From contig DLEF01000074.1 of the NCBI GenBank assembly GCA_002481545.1, positions 2,593-16,161 of the forward strand: a DNA stretch of 13,569 nucleotides, written 5' to 3'. Of this stretch, positions 1 through 7,426 are shown piece after piece. Every line of letters starts with the position of its first letter. Position 1 is the first letter of the stretch. This stretch comes from Cyanobacteria bacterium UBA7753. Its GTDB lineage: Bacteria; Cyanobacteriota; Vampirovibrionia; Gastranaerophilales; Gastranaerophilaceae. A program made the position numbers and the translations under genes. The notes below the pieces were generated by a model, which saw nothing but the letters and a program-made list of their open reading frames with translations, did not search any database and had not been told where the DNA came from.

Positions 1-2
1 AA

Positions 3-566
3 AAATTATTTCAGAAAAATAACGACCCGATTGACCTTATAGCAAATAAAGTTGCAATCAAATTAAATACTCAAATGTTGAATGATGAACTTAAAAAGTT
101 AAATCAAGGCATTGCAACACTTATTAATACAATAAATAAGCAAACAGTAGATGAAAATAATACATCCTTTAAAATTGCAAGGAATAATGAAAAAGCAGGC
201 ATCATTATAGATTCTCTTGATGCACACATATCTTTTATTATTTCTTTTACACATATAGCTCAATGTTATCATCTTGGCACAGAAAAAGATGTAAATAAAC
301 CTTCTGTCAATAAGGCACGCAAACTTTTAATTGAATTGAATTTGTTGCAAGACAAAAATTTCGTTTCAAAATCTTTGAACGGTAGTAAAACAGTTTCTAA
401 TAAATATCATTATAGTATTCTATACGAAATAAAATATCGTTTAGAAAAGCCTGAGTCCTACGGTATTTCAAAAGATATTGCTGAAAAATGGAGAAAATTA
501 GCTTTTATTCCTAATGGTGAAGAAATAGAAAATAAAATAACAGAAATTTTTGACTTATTAAAATAA
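3..566 (+). CDS. Unrecognised protein, 5' end outside the window
   Basis: The reading frame is open from the first in-frame codon of the window to a TAA at 564-566, so this is the C-terminal part of a longer protein of which at least 187 residues are visible. The first ATG at 75 has no Shine-Dalgarno sequence. The residues before it (KLFQKNNDPIDLIANKV and so on) read as ordinary protein, so I infer that the true start lies upstream of the window. The visible part is rich in Lys, Asn and Ile and is predicted to be mostly helical. Its C-terminal half alternates short helices and basic stretches, but I can identify no family or catalytic motif. The insertion sequence begins within about 25 bases of the stop codon. 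The gene could be an intact chromosomal gene next to the IS, or one whose downstream partner was displaced. Function unknown. Confidence 0.6.
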   Translation, partial: KLFQKNNDPIDLIANKVAIKLNTQMLNDELKKLNQGIATLINTINKQTVDENNTSFKIARNNEKAGIIIDSLDAHISFIISFTHIAQCYHLGTEKDVNKPSVNKARKLLIELNLLQDKNFVSKSLNGSKTVSNKYHYSILYEIKYRLEKPESYGISKDIAEKWRKLAFIPNGEEIENKITEIFDLLK

Positions 567-650
567 TCTAACGACCTTCATTCAAACTTTGAGTATAATT
601 ATATGGCGAGGTAGTACCTTGACCGTACGTTTTTGAAAGTGTTAAGAAAT

Positions 651-677
651 GCGTCTCAAACACACTCTACGAGACGC
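651..677 (+). repeat. Leader hairpin upstream of transposase
   Basis: GCGTCTC at 651-657 and GAGACGC at 671-677 form a perfect 7-bp inverted repeat with a 13-base loop. A second small palindrome, TGCGTCACGCA, lies at 690-700. The string ATGCGTC occurs at both 649 and 689. This patch is noticeably GC-richer than the rest of the element. It lies 42 bases before the preferred transposase start at 720. Structured leaders that damp translation from outside transcripts are known in some insertion sequences, and that role is an inference here. Confidence 0.45.
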
Positions 678-719
678 TATGCGACCGAATGCGTCACGCA
701 CAATCGTTATACTAAAGGT

Positions 720-1658
720 ATGAAGAACGAAGGACTTACGGCAAAACTAAATAGCTTCAAATCTGTAAGGGAACTACTTAAAGTGTTCTCTACGGAGAAG
801 AAATGTGAGAATTTCCTCAAAAAAATGAGATGGGGAGATAAGGTTGTAAGTCCTTATGATAATACTGCAAAGGTTTATGTATGCAGCAGAAACAGATACA
901 GATGTGCAAAAACAGGAAAAGATTTTAATGTTAGAACGGGAACAATGTTTGATAATACTAAAATTGAATTAAGAACTTGGTTTGTAGCAATTTATCTTAT
1001 TACATCACATAGAAAAGGAATATCTTCAATGCAGTTGGCAAAAGATTTGAATGTAACTCAAACAACGGCTTGGTTTGTTTTGCAAAGAATCAGAAGATGT
1101 TTTGAGATTGAAAATAATATTGTTTTGGATAATGATGTAGAAATTGATGAAACATATGTTGGGGGAAAGAACAAAAATCGTCATAAGAGTAAAAAGGTTA
1201 AAAATTCTCAGGGAAGAAGTATGAAAGATAAGGTTGCAGTATTAGGAATGTTTGAGAGAAATGGGAAAGTTATTGCAAGAATAGTTGAAGATGTTCAGGC
1301 AAATACTTTGACAAAAGAAATTCTGAAAAGTGTTAAAAAATCTGCAAACATTTATACAGACGAATGGTTGGGGTATAAGGACATCCACAAATTTTATAAC
1401 CACGAAATCGTAAATCACGGTGTAAGAGAATTTGTAAACGGAAAAGCATATACAAACAATATGGAATGTTTTTGGGGAATTTTAAAAAGAGGAATTTTAG
1501 GGATTTACCACTTTACGAGCAAAAAACACTTGCAGAAATACTTAGATGAGTTTGTATTCCGTTTCAACACAAGATACAATTCTGCCGAAGAAACCTTTGA
1601 ACATCTTTTAACAAACATGACAGTGAGAACAAGGTACAAAGACTTGATTGCAGCATAA
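720..1658 (+). CDS. IS1595-family (ISXO2-like) DDE transposase
   Basis: This is a cut-and-paste DDE transposase that moves its own IS element. The 312-aa form starting at ATG 720 fits the family length, and similarity to IS1595 proteins begins with the segment ending in MRWGDK. The frame stays open back to a TTG at 633, but that extension has low complexity and overlaps the leader hairpin. After the N-terminal part comes a helix-turn-helix-like segment (KGISSMQLAKDLNVTQTTAW). The catalytic core follows, with the family hallmarks DETYVGG, YTDEWLGY and NMECFWGILKRGI, so the three acidic residues are present and the gene looks intact. One oddity is the zinc ribbon near the N terminus. The usual CPxC pair reads SPYD and the second pair reads CAKT, so most metal ligands are missing. 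Only the gene's own terminator follows. An active or recently active element is plausible. Confidence 0.9.
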   Translation: MKNEGLTAKLNSFKSVRELLKVFSTEKKCENFLKKMRWGDKVVSPYDNTAKVYVCSRNRYRCAKTGKDFNVRTGTMFDNTKIELRTWFVAIYLITSHRKGISSMQLAKDLNVTQTTAWFVLQRIRRCFEIENNIVLDNDVEIDETYVGGKNKNRHKSKKVKNSQGRSMKDKVAVLGMFERNGKVIARIVEDVQANTLTKEILKSVKKSANIYTDEWLGYKDIHKFYNHEIVNHGVREFVNGKAYTNNMECFWGILKRGILGIYHFTSKKHLQKYLDEFVFRFNTRYNSAEETFEHLLTNMTVRTRYKDLIAA

Positions 1659-1684
1659 ATATTGAATTTTTATTGAGTATGAAT

Positions 1685-1722
1685 AAAATAAAACGGCTTA
1701 ATTTTTTAAGCCATTTTATTTT
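1685..1722 (+). terminator. Rho-independent terminator of the transposase gene
   Basis: GGCTTAA at 1695-1701 pairs with TTAAGCC at 1706-1712 around a TTTT loop. After one C/A mismatch the flanks AAAATAAAA (1685-1693) and TTTTATTTT (1714-1722) also pair. The result is a long hairpin ending in a T-rich run, 27 bases after the transposase stop. The A-rich 5' arm means it could work in both directions. Confidence 0.85.
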
Positions 1723-1806
1723 GTGTTTAAATTTGTTTTTAATACTCAACCCCGAATTTTTATATTAAAATAAAAACCTGATTATTGAGATAAAAGCCAA
1801 CTAATG

Positions 1807-1845
1807 AAACTTATTTAAGTTTGTGGTAACTTCTATATAGTTACC
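1807..1845. repeat. Two adjacent perfect 7-bp inverted repeats
   Basis: AAACTTA at 1807-1813 pairs with TAAGTTT at 1816-1822, and GGTAACT at 1825-1831 pairs with AGTTACC at 1839-1845. Only two bases separate the two palindromes. They sit in non-coding DNA downstream of the IS. They could be operator sites, a decayed terminator or the end of another mobile element. No gene nearby claims them clearly. Confidence 0.4.
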
Positions 1846-1945
1846 TTTTACAATTTACATGTTATTTGTCTGAATGCCACGCTCCAATCGGTCAATGCAG
1901 TCAAATAAAATTATAACAAAAGAAATAATACTTTAATGTGTGTGT

Positions 1946-1984
1946 CATTGCGAGTCGAAAAAAGGCTTTTTCGACGTGGCAATC
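1946..1984. repeat. REP-type palindrome, CATTGCGAG...GCAATC family
   Basis: ATTGC at 1947-1951 pairs with GCAAT at 1979-1983. Inside it GTCGAAAAA (1954-1962) pairs perfectly with TTTTTCGAC (1967-1975) around AGGC. The whole is a long hairpin typical of short repetitive extragenic palindromes that begin TGTCATTGCGAG and end GCAATCC. I know such repeats from many bacterial genomes, and this identification rests on that resemblance. A relative with different arms lies at 8604-8640. Confidence 0.65.
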
Positions 1985-2000
1985 CAGCCAACATATCGTT

Positions 2001-2096
2001 ATTCGTGAATTAAAACTATACTATATAATTGATAAGAACGGGGCTTTGTATGTCGGTGTTACGTCGGATTTAAAACGGGTTTGTCCTCCCGAATAA
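2001..2096 (+). pseudogene. Remnant of a GIY-YIG nuclease gene
   Basis: One frame here encodes KLYYIIDKNGALYVGVTSDLK followed by R and then V C P P E and a stop. The pattern YY-I followed by LYVGVTSDLKR is the N-terminal signature of small GIY-YIG endonuclease-domain proteins. Normally the YxI strand, the LYxGVT strand and an arginine-bearing helix are followed by some 60 further residues containing the catalytic glutamate. Here a TAA at 2094 ends the frame just after the second motif, and no continuation is seen in the following bases, which turn into the promoter of the next gene. The upstream in-frame codons have no obvious start. I take it as a decayed fragment. The match is short, so chance cannot be fully excluded. 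Confidence 0.6.
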
Positions 2097-2114
2097 GGAT
2101 AAATTTAAGAGATA

Positions 2115-2175
2115 TTTACCCCTTTTGTAAATTTTTGGTAAACAATTTTACTCTTGGGTTTTCTCTTGGTACACT
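2115..2175 (+). promoter_or_regulatory. Promoter of the 2194-7341 operon, with operator-like repeat
   Basis: TTTACT at 2147-2152 (-35) and TACACT at 2170-2175 (-10) are separated by 17 bases. They lie 18 bases before the start codon of the first gene, which has a strong GGAGGGG ribosome binding site at 2183-2189. Just upstream, TTTACC (2115-2120) and GGTAAA (2137-2142) form an inverted repeat that could be a regulator site. The regulator is unknown. Confidence 0.5.
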
Positions 2176-2193
2176 AATTATCGGAGGGGCTTT

Positions 2194-2538
2194 ATGTCTG
2201 ATGATATCAATAAAAAAGTTATAAACATGTTTAACCGCCACAATAATGACTTACCGCAGGAGGAAGAGGACAAAATCAAGTACTTTGCGGGATTTCATTA
2301 TGTAAAACTCAAACGTGACGTAAACGGTAAAAAGTTCGTCAAAACGGCACTGGAAGCTTATGCGAAAAAATGCCATTACGTTGTTAGCATTATGAGAGAG
2401 ATTGAGGGCGAGACTTGTCTCTATAACTATGATATTAAAAGCGATGACCTTCCTAAGTTTATCAAAGCACTCGACAACAAGACTTTGTCGGGCAAGTTGA
2501 TAGAAATAGAAAAATACATACCGGAAGATTTAGCATAA
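2194..2538 (+). CDS. Unrecognised 114-aa protein, first gene of the radical SAM/RNase operon
   Basis: The start is clear: ATG follows GGAGGGG by four bases, and a plausible promoter lies just upstream. The product is a small, soluble, charged protein with no signal peptide, no membrane segment and a single Cys pattern too sparse for metal binding. The N terminus is acidic (LPQEEEDK). The middle (KYFAGFHYVKLKRDVNGKKFVKTALEAYAKK) looks like mixed alpha/beta structure, and the C terminus is again acidic. I do not recognise the family. Its TAA is followed directly by the ATG of the radical SAM gene with no spacer, so the two are probably co-transcribed and translationally coupled. A role tied to that enzyme or to RNase E/G is possible but only inferred from position. 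Confidence 0.8.
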   Translation: MSDDINKKVINMFNRHNNDLPQEEEDKIKYFAGFHYVKLKRDVNGKKFVKTALEAYAKKCHYVVSIMREIEGETCLYNYDIKSDDLPKFIKALDNKTLSGKLIEIEKYIPEDLA

Positions 2539-5064
2539 ATGAATTGTTTTTTTAGAGAACAGCAAGAGGCTTTACACAACTGCACAAAACCATATCAATA
2601 CGTAGGCGGAGAGTTTTTGTCCTACAACAAAGATTTTGATTCTGCCGAGGTCAGAATGGCACTCGCTTTTCCCGACAAATACGAAATCGGGATTAGTAAC
2701 CTTGGTGTGCGTGTCCTCTATGAACAGGTGAACAAACAGCCTAACTATATGGCAGATAGAGTCTATGCGCCCGAGCCTGATTTTAAACCGGGGTACCTGT
2801 ACGGGTTAGAGAGCAAACACCCCGTAAAAGACTTTGATGTCGTCGGGTTCTCTTTGCAGTGGGAACTCGCTTACCCGACAGTTTTGAAAATGCTTGAGAT
2901 GGCGCAGATTCCTTATAAAAATTCTGACCGTACAGATGATGATCCTATTATCATTGCGGGCGGTCCTTGCACCTTCAATCCGCTCCCTATGTCTGATTTT
3001 ATAGACTGTTTCTTAATAGGCGACGGTGAAGATTCAATTGTAGAAGTCTGCGACGTCCTAAACCAAACCAAAGGCAAATCAAGAAAAGAAAAACTTTTGG
3101 CTCTTTCTAAGATAGAAGGCGCTTGGATAAAAGGAATAAATAAAACTGTAAATAAGCGTTTGGCTACACTCACAAAAGAAAACGCTCCGACGCGATATCC
3201 GATACCGTTTTCAAGTTCGGTTCAGGACAGAGCCGTAGTTGAAATCCGCAGAGGATGCGGGCGAATGTGTCGTTTTTGTCAGCCGGGGCATGTTACTCTG
3301 CCAATCAGAGAGCGCAAAGCAGAGGACATAATCGACCTCACAAAAACATTAGTCAAAAACACGGGCTATGACGAATATTCACTCCTGTCCTTGTCTTCCA
3401 ACGATTACGCAAATATAAACGAAGTAATAAAAGAATTATCTGTTGATTTTAACAAGAAGAAAATCTCGGTTTCTCTTCCGAGCCAAAGAATTGACGGGTT
3501 TAATCTTGAACTTGCAAATCTTGTTCAGAGTGTCAGAAAATCAACAATGACACTTGCACCCGAGGCAGGGAGCCAAAGGCTCAGAAATGTTATAAAAAAG
3601 AATATTTCGGAAGAACAGATATTGAACGCCGTCTTAACCCTCTATGAGCACGGTTGGTCAAAGGTTAAATTCTATTTTATTGCGGGTTTGCCAACTGAAA
3701 CGCTTGACGATATGGACGAAATGGCAAGGCTTTTGAGTACAATAAGATATCGTACAAAATTGCTCAAAAAAGAAAAAGGGTTGAAACACGGGTTTGATAT
3801 AACCTGTACATTGTCTATTTTTGTGCCTAAACCGTTCACCCCGTTCCAATGGGTAGGGCAGGCTGATTTGGATGAAGTTACAGACCATATAAAATATCTC
3901 AAATCCAAAACTGACAGAATAAAAGGGGTTAAGATACATTATCACGAAAAGTATGTATCTCAGATTGAGGCTGTTATAACCCGCGGGGATGAAAGCCTTT
4001 GTAAATACATTGAGGCACTCTACAAAAAAGGCTGTTATCTTGATGGTTGGAGCGAATATTTTGACAAGGATGTTTGGAGAGAGACAGCGGAAGAGTGCGG
4101 AATGTCACTCGAAAAACTCGCGAAAAAGACTTTCGACATAGATGAAGAATTGCCGTGGAATTTCATAAATATCGGCGTTTCTAAAGAATGGTTTAAGAAC
4201 GAATACAGAGCCGCTTTTAATCAGCCAAAAGAGTTGAATTTGCAGCCTACCTGCCAAAATCGTTGTGTAAACTGCGGAGTTTGTCCGACAATGGGCGTTA
4301 AAAAAGTTATGGATGCACCGTTCAAGTCTGAAAAGGCTGCCAATGTTGCAGTGACGGACAGCAGTGAGTTTGTACGTGATGCGGACAAAGGCGACCAAAA
4401 CAGAGTGTTGTACCGTTACAGATTAAGGGTGACAAAGAAGGGAATATTAAAATATTTCTCGCATCTTGATTGGCAAAACACTTTCTTTAAAGCACTTTCA
4501 AGGACTGATTTGAAGGTTGCGTTCTCTATGGGATTTAACCCTACGATGAAGGTTTCAATGGGGGTTGCTCTGCCTCTGTTTATAGAGAGTGACGGAGAAT
4601 TTATCGATATTGATTTGCTAGAGAATGTCGAGCCCGAGGAAATAAAAGAAGAATTATCCAAGGTTTTGCACAGCGATGCTAAAGTCTTGGAAGTAAGACG
4701 TCTGACCAAGCAGGATAAAGCGATAGACGTAACCGTAAAATGGGCGGAATATCGCGTAAACTTTGACGTTGATGATGAACTTTACAAACAGGAGGATATT
4801 AAGTATAATATAGACAAAGTTTGTTCTTCTGATGAAATATTAATCACGAAGAAAAACAAAAAGGGTTTTGAAAAAACAATAAACATTAAGAACTCAATAA
4901 AATCGTATCGATTTGAGGATGACAGTTTATTCATAGTGTTAAGAACAGGTCAACAGGATGCAATTCCTACGGTCAGAATAGATGATTTTTTAAAGTTGAC
5001 AGGGCTTACAAGTTATAACATAACGAGAACCCGATTTTTTGATGAAAATATGAGAGATTTATAG
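2539..5064 (+). CDS. Radical SAM protein (TIGR03960 type) fused to DUF2344/TIGR03936 domain
   Basis: This 841-aa protein is a fusion of two families often encoded side by side in other bacteria. Residues about 35-190 form a B12-binding-like Rossmann domain (FPDKYEIGISNLG, VGFSLQWELAYPTVL, IIAGGP, IGDGEDS) without the DxHxxG cobalamin-ligand motif. The radical SAM core starts near 230 and carries the iron-sulfur motif CxxxCxxC at C240, C244 and C247. It continues with TLAPEAGSQRLR and KFYFIAGLPTE. A cysteine cluster at C572, C576, C579 and C582 could hold a second metal centre. From about residue 627 follows the DUF2344 domain (RVTKKGILKYFSHLDW, FSMGFNPTMKVSMG, LPLFIESDGEFIDI). The substrate of this family is not established to my knowledge. 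Repeated linkage to RNase E/G genes, seen here too, suggests an RNA- or ribosome-related modification. It is cytoplasmic and complete. Confidence 0.93.
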   Translation: MNCFFREQQEALHNCTKPYQYVGGEFLSYNKDFDSAEVRMALAFPDKYEIGISNLGVRVLYEQVNKQPNYMADRVYAPEPDFKPGYLYGLESKHPVKDFDVVGFSLQWELAYPTVLKMLEMAQIPYKNSDRTDDDPIIIAGGPCTFNPLPMSDFIDCFLIGDGEDSIVEVCDVLNQTKGKSRKEKLLALSKIEGAWIKGINKTVNKRLATLTKENAPTRYPIPFSSSVQDRAVVEIRRGCGRMCRFCQPGHVTLPIRERKAEDIIDLTKTLVKNTGYDEYSLLSLSSNDYANINEVIKELSVDFNKKKISVSLPSQRIDGFNLELANLVQSVRKSTMTLAPEAGSQRLRNVIKKNISEEQILNAVLTLYEHGWSKVKFYFIAGLPTETLDDMDEMARLLSTIRYRTKLLKKEKGLKHGFDITCTLSIFVPKPFTPFQWVGQADLDEVTDHIKYLKSKTDRIKGVKIHYHEKYVSQIEAVITRGDESLCKYIEALYKKGCYLDGWSEYFDKDVWRETAEECGMSLEKLAKKTFDIDEELPWNFINIGVSKEWFKNEYRAAFNQPKELNLQPTCQNRCVNCGVCPTMGVKKVMDAPFKSEKAANVAVTDSSEFVRDADKGDQNRVLYRYRLRVTKKGILKYFSHLDWQNTFFKALSRTDLKVAFSMGFNPTMKVSMGVALPLFIESDGEFIDIDLLENVEPEEIKEELSKVLHSDAKVLEVRRLTKQDKAIDVTVKWAEYRVNFDVDDELYKQEDIKYNIDKVCSSDEILITKKNKKGFEKTINIKNSIKSYRFEDDSLFIVLRTGQQDAIPTVRIDDFLKLTGLTSYNITRTRFFDENMRDL

Positions 5065-5069
5065 TTAAT

Positions 5070-5119
5070 GTGAACTGATGATATTTACGGAAAGAGATTG
5101 GCTTTCGGACAAAGTTCAC
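5070..5119 (+). promoter_or_regulatory. Nested hairpin in the leader of the RNase E/G gene
   Basis: GTGAACT at 5070-5076 pairs perfectly with AGTTCAC at 5113-5119, and inside it GAAAG (5090-5094) pairs with CTTTC (5102-5106). The structure fills most of the 79-base gap between the radical SAM stop and the RNase start, ending about ten bases before the AAAGGA ribosome binding site. RNase E of Escherichia coli controls its own mRNA through 5' leader hairpins, and a similar role here is an inference. Confidence 0.4.
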
Positions 5120-5143
5120 TACAAAAGTAAAGGATTTAGTTAA

Positions 5144-6880
5144 ATGAAAAACAACGACACAGAACAAGGACAAAAAATTGTCATAGCGGAGCGTGACAAT
5201 ATTGCTGCAGTTATTGAAAACGGGAAAGTTTCCGAGTTTTACATCAACAGAGGTGAAATCCTCTTAGGGGATGTTTATTTGGCTCAGGTTGAAAATGTTC
5301 TCCCGAGTATTGACGCGGCATTTGTAAACGTTGGCTCTGACAAGATGGGATTTTTACATGCACAAGATGTTATGAAAAAAGGTGCTTTGCAAGACAAGCT
5401 CGCACCGAAAGAAAAACTTGTTGTTCAGGTAGTAAAAGAACCTACGGGACATAAAGGTCCTCGTGTAACAACGGATATCAGTCTTCCGGGCAGATTTTTG
5501 GTACTTATGCCGAACGAAGCGGGCATAAATGTCAGCCGTAAAATTTCAACTCCGAAAGAACGTGCAAGACTAAAATCAATCGTTAGTCTTTTGAAGCCTG
5601 TCGGAGTCGGCGTAATCATCAGAACAGAGGCAGAAAACGAATCTGAGGCTGATATTCAGGAAGATTTAGAAATATTGTTGGAAAAATGGAACAATATTGT
5701 AACATCTGCGGAAACAGTTACTGCTCCTGCTCTGTTATATCGTGACCAAGACCTTTTATACAAAGTTATCAGAGAGGCTTGCACGGAAGATACACAAGAA
5801 ATTATTGTTGATACCGCGTTCGCTATGAACAGATTGCAAACACTTTTGCAAACATGGCACATGAACAGAGATATTAAGGTTACCTTGTACAAAGGAACAG
5901 AACCTTTATTGGTTGCAATGGATATTCACAAAGAGATTAAGGCAGCATTGCAAACCAAGGTTAATATGCCGTCCGGCGGATATTTGTATATCCAACAAAC
6001 AGAGGCTTTAACTGTTATTGATGTTAACAGCGGTAAGTTTGTAAGCTCCGCTACACAGGACGAAACAATCTTGAAGACAAATATTGAGGCTGTTCACGAG
6101 ATTGCCCGTCAATTGCGTTTGAGAAACATCGGCGGTATGGTAATTGTCGACTTTATCGATATGGCATCACGTGTTGATAAGTTGGCTATGATGGAAGAAT
6201 TAGAGCTCGCTATGGAACCTGATAAGGCAAAACCGCAGGTTGGTCAATTGTCTGATTTGGGCTTGGTTGAGTTAACCCGTCACAGACAAGGTCAGGCAAT
6301 ATCCGAAGTATTCGCTAAGAAATGCCCTCACTGCCAAGGTAACGGTTACATAATGGAAGATATCAAATATGCATCTCCTACGGCTGAGGGTGAATACAGA
6401 GCAAAAGCCGCTAAGATGAAATTGCCGTTGAGCGGATTTAAGAAAACCAATAACCAAAAATTGACTCCTAAAAATCCGCATGTTCACGATGAACAAGAGG
6501 AAGTAAAGACTGAACAACGTGAAGTCGAAATAAGCGTAAACGTTGAAAATCCTTCCGCAATGGCACAGGAAGAGACTGATATCTTGGAAAACAAGAAGAA
6601 AAGAGGCGGAAGACGTCAGAAATTCAATAAAGATAAAGTAAAAGATATGATTAAGAATGAAGACGTTGTTGAAACCGCTGAAAACGTACTTCCTCAAAAC
6701 CCTGATATAGAAGTTGAGGTTGAGCCTAAACCTGCGGAAGAGACAGCTCCTGCTGAACAACCTGCAGAGGGTGAAGCTGCGGAGGTTGCAACAGAGGCTC
6801 CTGCTGAGGCTCCAAAAAAACGCAGACCTAACAGAGGTAAAAAATCAGGCGGAAGAAGAACTTCAAAGAAGGCAAAATAA
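5144..6880 (+). CDS. rng: Ribonuclease E/G family endoribonuclease
   Basis: This enzyme makes endonucleolytic cuts in single-stranded, AU-rich RNA during mRNA decay and in rRNA or tRNA maturation. An S1-like RNA-binding region occupies about residues 35-115 (GEILLGDVYLAQVENVLPS, AAFVNVG, GFLHAQDV). The DNase I-like catalytic part carries the magnesium-binding aspartates D293 in IDVNSGKF and D336 in VIVDFIDM. C394 and C397 of CPHC form the zinc-link that joins subunits. Homology ends near residue 430. The last 150 residues are a low-complexity, probably disordered tail: acidic and rich in Glu, Pro and Ala, closing with a very basic end (KKRRPNRGKKSGGRRTSKKAK minus its last residue is 20 long). 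Total length, 578 aa, lies between E. coli RNase G and RNase E. Cyanobacterial RNase E also has an Arg-rich tail end that recruits PNPase, and a comparable role is inferred. Whether to call it rng or rne is open. Confidence 0.93.
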   Translation: MKNNDTEQGQKIVIAERDNIAAVIENGKVSEFYINRGEILLGDVYLAQVENVLPSIDAAFVNVGSDKMGFLHAQDVMKKGALQDKLAPKEKLVVQVVKEPTGHKGPRVTTDISLPGRFLVLMPNEAGINVSRKISTPKERARLKSIVSLLKPVGVGVIIRTEAENESEADIQEDLEILLEKWNNIVTSAETVTAPALLYRDQDLLYKVIREACTEDTQEIIVDTAFAMNRLQTLLQTWHMNRDIKVTLYKGTEPLLVAMDIHKEIKAALQTKVNMPSGGYLYIQQTEALTVIDVNSGKFVSSATQDETILKTNIEAVHEIARQLRLRNIGGMVIVDFIDMASRVDKLAMMEELELAMEPDKAKPQVGQLSDLGLVELTRHRQGQAISEVFAKKCPHCQGNGYIMEDIKYASPTAEGEYRAKAAKMKLPLSGFKKTNNQKLTPKNPHVHDEQEEVKTEQREVEISVNVENPSAMAQEETDILENKKKRGGRRQKFNKDKVKDMIKNEDVVETAENVLPQNPDIEVEVEPKPAEETAPAEQPAEGEAAEVATEAPAEAPKKRRPNRGKKSGGRRTSKKAK

Positions 6881-7341
6881 TGAAAAATAAAACGAAAAAT
6901 TTTATACTGTTTTTGGCTGTAGTGCTTTCAATCGGACTTGTTACACCGTCGTTTGCGGTTGGTGAAGTCGGACAGAGTTCACCTCTCACAAGTCCCGTCA
7001 GCACTCAACAACCCGTCGCAGATACGGCAAGTGCTCAATCCGACGCGCACAAGGCAGTAACAGACCAAAATGTTGCGAATACATCATCAAAGACATCGCT
7101 CGATTTTGCGACAAAAACCCCAATGGGGCGCAAACAGTTAGCGATAAAGTTTTTAATCGCAATGATGGGTGTTGTTGTTTCATCGGTTGTTATATTTGTA
7201 GGATTATCTTTGTATAACAAACTGATGTACGGCACGACAACGCGTACTAAGGATGATGATTATTCAGCCGAAGATGACGAGTATAAAACGCCTTCCAATA
7301 TGAAGGAGGCTTTAAACATATTCTTAAAGAAAACAAAATAA
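6880..7341 (+). CDS. Small membrane-anchored protein coupled to RNase E/G
   Basis: The ATG overlaps the RNase E/G stop codon (TAATG), and a GAAGG ribosome binding site lies inside the end of that gene, so translation is probably coupled. The 153-aa product starts with a signal peptide: a basic N terminus, a hydrophobic stretch at about 8-22, then PSFA with likely cleavage after A26. A Ser/Thr/Gln/Ala-rich linker of about 60 residues follows. One strong membrane helix spans roughly residues 88-112, and a polar, first acidic tail (KDDDYSAEDDE) ends in a short basic amphipathic helix. If the signal peptide is cleaved, the tail faces the cytoplasm. I do not recognise the family. A terminator follows 20 bases after the stop, so this is the last gene of the operon. 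A link to RNase E/G localisation is a guess from position. Confidence 0.85.
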   Translation: MKNKTKNFILFLAVVLSIGLVTPSFAVGEVGQSSPLTSPVSTQQPVADTASAQSDAHKAVTDQNVANTSSKTSLDFATKTPMGRKQLAIKFLIAMMGVVVSSVVIFVGLSLYNKLMYGTTTRTKDDDYSAEDDEYKTPSNMKEALNIFLKKTK

Positions 7342-7361
7342 GGATGTGAATAAATATTTTT

Positions 7362-7400
7362 AGAGGAGCAATCTTTACAATACAAGGGTTGCTCTTTTTA
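7362..7400 (+). terminator. Rho-independent terminator closing the RNase operon
   Basis: GAGCAA at 7366-7371 pairs with TTGCTC at 7389-7394, extended inward by T-G and C-G pairs. TTTTT follows directly. It lies just after the 153-aa gene and before the pdxJ promoter. Confidence 0.8.
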
Positions 7401-7426
7401 TTGTCCTGTTTTTACTCCTTTATATA

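Larger units (their letters stand above)
589..1749 (+). mobile_element. IS1595-like insertion sequence, approximate borders
   Basis: The element is defined by its transposase gene and following terminator. The borders are tentative. An imperfect inverted pair, TTGAGTATA at 589-597 and AATACTCAA at 1741-1749 (reverse complement TTGAGTATT), lies at suitable distances on both sides and may be part of the terminal inverted repeats. A third copy, TTGAGTATG, lies at 1673 in direct orientation, which weakens the case. I could not find the matching 8-bp target duplication expected of the IS1595 family, so the true ends may be some bases away or the element may have lost its duplication. Confidence 0.4.

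Noticed and set aside
633..719. TTG 633 as transposase start
   Set aside because: The extra 29 residues lie over the leader hairpin, have no family similarity that I can see, and ATG 720 gives the usual length. It is kept only as a possibility.
6272..6760. 162-aa reading frame on the - strand inside the RNase gene
   Set aside because: It is a shadow of the Glu/Pro/Ala-rich tail in another frame, with no ribosome binding site, and the + strand gene is certain.
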